This document shows positions 61,785 to 64,000 of a DNA stretch of 64,000 bases, piece after piece. Every line of letters begins with the position of its first letter. Position 1 is the first letter of the stretch. The position numbers and the translations under genes were made by a program. Below the pieces are notes generated by a model. The model made no database searches, had not been told where the DNA came from, and was given only the letters and a program-made list of their open reading frames with translations. Source of the stretch: Balanoglossus misakiensis (taxonomy: Eukaryota > Hemichordata); assembly GCA_040954595.2 (NCBI GenBank), contig CM082577.2:6200001-6264000 (forward strand), given 5' to 3'.

Positions 61785-63074
61785 ATGTCCGAGAGTCTGG
61801 ACACCAGTTTCATGAGTGATACAGTCTGCAACCACTGCGACCTGAAGGAACTCGTTACCACTAGCACACCGACGAAATCCCCAAACCACTTGATGAAGTC
61901 TCCAAACCACTTCCCAAACAATAATATGAACAGTATCGAAGGACCGCCAGTCAGAAAAAAGAAACGAATCATGGCCAAAAACGGCAAGTGTAGACTTTCC
62001 TTCCACACGAAAACTCCGCGCCACAAGAGGTTATTCGCAGCTGATCTGTTCACGACATCGGTGGACATGCCCTGGAGGTATAATTTCATCATGGTGTCCG
62101 CGTGTTACACCATGAGTTGGCTGTTCTTCTCCGTGGTGTACTATCTCATTGCCACCTGGAGGGGGGATTTCCACCACTTGGAGGACGAGGACTGGAAGCC
62201 GTGCTTCAGGAACTTTGAGGGTTTCAGCTCCGCCTTCTTGTACTCCATGGAGACGCAGTCCACCATCGGGTACGGCTTCCGCTCGCCCAACGAGAAGTGC
62301 CAGGAGGCCGTCATCATGGTGGTGGTGCAGGTCATCTGGGCCAATTTCGTCGAAGCCTTCGTCATCAGCAGTTTCCTTGCCAAAATCTCCCGACCCAAAC
62401 TCAGAGCGGGCACGTTGATTTTTAGCGAAAAGGCCATCATCTCAGAACGAGAGGGTCACCTGTGTTTTATCTTGCGCATCGCCGACCTTCGGAGCAGCCC
62501 CATTGTGGAGGGCCACGTCAGGCTGCTCTTGGTCAAGCACCACGTCACCGAAGAGGGAGAGGTCCTGCCACTGAAGATGTTCGATCTGGACATCGGTCAC
62601 AGCATGGGATTGGACCGAATGTTTCTGGTGTGGCCTTTCTCTATAGTGCACAACATAGACGAGAGAAGCCCGCTCTACACCGTCTCCAAGCAGGTGATGG
62701 ACGCCGTCCACTTTGAGATCATCGTCATCTTCGAGGGCATCGTGGAGGCCACGGGCACCACAACGCAGGCTCGCACCTCCTACCTCAGCGACGAAATACT
62801 CTGGGGCCATCGCTTCGAGGAAATCTTGCGTTTCGACAGGGACACAGTGGGCATTGACATGGCGCGTTTCCACAAAACGTACACAGTGCCAACTCCAACG
62901 TGCAGTGCTAAAGATATGTACGAGATGCGCGGATACAAAAGATACAATCCTCAAAATGGCGATGACGATGATGATGAGGAGATACCTGATGTGCCTCATC
63001 TCAGACGCAAAAGTTATGCTGGGGAGCCTATCTCATGGCACACATCAAGGGTACACATGGAATCTAGAATTTGA
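61785..63074 (+). CDS. KCNJ: Inward-rectifier potassium channel, Kir2-like (KCNJ family)
   Basis: Pore subunit that sets resting potential; four assemble in the plasma membrane. It has 429 residues in one uninterrupted exon, the common KCNJ arrangement. Order: a basic N-terminus with RKKKRIMAKNGKC, slide helix FAADLFTTSVD, first helix at about 100-122, pore helix SAFLYSMETQST, filter TIGYG (160-164), second helix at about 176-199, then the cytoplasmic Ig-like domain with LRSSPIVEGHVR, FLVWPFSIVH, EATGTTTQARTSYL, ILWGHRFE and RFHKTYTVP. C140 and C172 have the spacing of the Kir extracellular disulphide. By position from the GYG, E190 matches Kir2.1 D172, E242 matches E224 and E317 matches E299, all acidic as in strong rectifiers. 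R236 matches the PIP2-coupling R218. An acidic run is followed by the last residues ESRI, a class I PDZ ligand like the Kir2 ESEI. Confidence 0.95.
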   Translation: MSESLDTSFMSDTVCNHCDLKELVTTSTPTKSPNHLMKSPNHFPNNNMNSIEGPPVRKKKRIMAKNGKCRLSFHTKTPRHKRLFAADLFTTSVDMPWRYNFIMVSACYTMSWLFFSVVYYLIATWRGDFHHLEDEDWKPCFRNFEGFSSAFLYSMETQSTIGYGFRSPNEKCQEAVIMVVVQVIWANFVEAFVISSFLAKISRPKLRAGTLIFSEKAIISEREGHLCFILRIADLRSSPIVEGHVRLLLVKHHVTEEGEVLPLKMFDLDIGHSMGLDRMFLVWPFSIVHNIDERSPLYTVSKQVMDAVHFEIIVIFEGIVEATGTTTQARTSYLSDEILWGHRFEEILRFDRDTVGIDMARFHKTYTVPTPTCSAKDMYEMRGYKRYNPQNGDDDDDEEIPDVPHLRRKSYAGEPISWHTSRVHMESRI

Positions 63075-64000
63075 CAATTTATTAATGATAAGGTGAGTTG
63101 AACCTGATGTTTATCATTTATCCAAACATTACTCAAAGCTTCTCAGCCAATATGGTTGATCTTCCTTAAGGTCCACAGTAAGTATTAAATCTATAAAACA
63201 GTAAACGCATACAATTACATGTCAGACTAACAACTAACATCAAAAATCTAACGTGGATAAAAAAAATAACAGGGAAATACACAACAACACTTATAGCAAC
63301 AAATTAAACCACACAGCACTGAACACTTAACTATATGTAAATTTTCAAGAAAGTACTTACGGTATGGTCAGTTGCATGAGTTGACATAGTTTCTTCATCT
63401 AAAGATGTAAAGAAAACACTATGTCACCATGCTTGATTTTTTTGTAATAGAGCATGAAGATATTTTTACCGTAAAAACCATAGCATGGATGGGGGAGTAC
63501 AAGAAAAGTGCTGATTCAGCACTTTACCATATCCCCAAGTTAGACCCTCTGACTAAAAACAAACACTATAAAAGTATATGTGAAATTTTCCAGGAATAAT
63601 TATAGTATTTCATTATTCAGAGTTTAACTTAGCATTGCCAAACTTTCTGACAATGCAGGATGCTATAATAATATAGCCAAATTCAGTAAAGAAAGGCCAT
63701 ATTTAGTATAATCACACAAAGAATTTGGATTTTTAAGATTTAATAGTTACTCTTTCAATTTGTGATTCCCTGTTTTTATACATATAAAAAAAATTAGAGA
63801 ACAAAGTTTTGCTTATTTTTGATTTAGGTTATTTCAGGTCAAACATCGGTCAATGAATGCTCTGCTATCTGAGCTAGGGCATACTACTTTGTTTTAAAAT
63901 GTTTATTGATACATGTACAATGTATCCCAGAATTTAACCATAGACAGTCTATGATTTAACAAGATGAAGAAAGAATTCTTCATATCTGTCTTAATCTCTA
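63075..64000 (+). other. 3' flank of the channel gene
   Basis: AT-rich, with no coding signal or repeat I can support. Part of it is presumably the 3' UTR. No canonical AATAAA was found close to the stop, so the end of the transcript may lie outside the window. Confidence 0.4.

Noticed and set aside
62442-62999. 185-residue open frame on the minus strand
   Set aside because: It is wholly antisense to the Kir coding exon, an effect of its codon bias; no family resemblance.

Overview
This is a stretch of animal (metazoan) nuclear DNA. Five protein-coding genes can be rebuilt from exons with GT-AG (twice GC-AG) splice sites, and there is one tRNA gene. Base composition is AT-rich, introns are mostly 100 to 1000 bases, and the proteins resemble vertebrate orthologues closely. 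A marine invertebrate, perhaps an invertebrate deuterostome such as amphioxus or a hemichordate, is my best guess, but the sequence alone does not settle it.

Layout. (1) 84-6702, minus: the translation termination GTPase eRF3 (GSPT1/2 type), 16 coding exons adding to a clean 591-codon frame. (2) 6748-8271, plus: MOSMO, a four-helix membrane protein of Hedgehog signalling, three exons and 167 residues, head-to-head with eRF3 across a short shared promoter. (3) 11763-41586, minus: the homophilic adhesion protein Sidekick, 38 coding exons and 2116 residues. It has a signal peptide, 6 immunoglobulin and 13 fibronectin III domains, one membrane helix and the C-terminal PDZ ligand of the family. 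Its first intron is 11.5 kb and holds a perfect long inverted repeat. (4) 42954-43025, minus: tRNA-Asp(GUC). (5) 43300-44290: a 243-bp tandem repeat array in which each unit has a full CRE. (6) 44791-53675, plus: a FAM234-type type II membrane protein with FG-GAP-like repeats and a long C-terminal extension that I do not recognise. Its introns hold two MITE-like elements. (7) 55.8-58.75 kb, minus: a chain of short exon-like segments with good splice sites but no open frame, read as a probable spliced non-coding RNA. (8) 61785-63074, plus: an inward-rectifier potassium channel with an uninterrupted coding exon.

The genes do not form a pathway. eRF3 and MOSMO share a promoter region, MOSMO and Sidekick converge, and Sidekick and FAM234 diverge around the tRNA and the CRE repeat array. 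I found no prokaryotic-type system, CRISPR array, virus or intact transposase. The most interesting signals are the block-duplicated exon pattern of Sidekick, the FAM234 extension, the perfect fold-back element, the CRE array with a datable MITE insertion, and the minus-strand RNA candidate.
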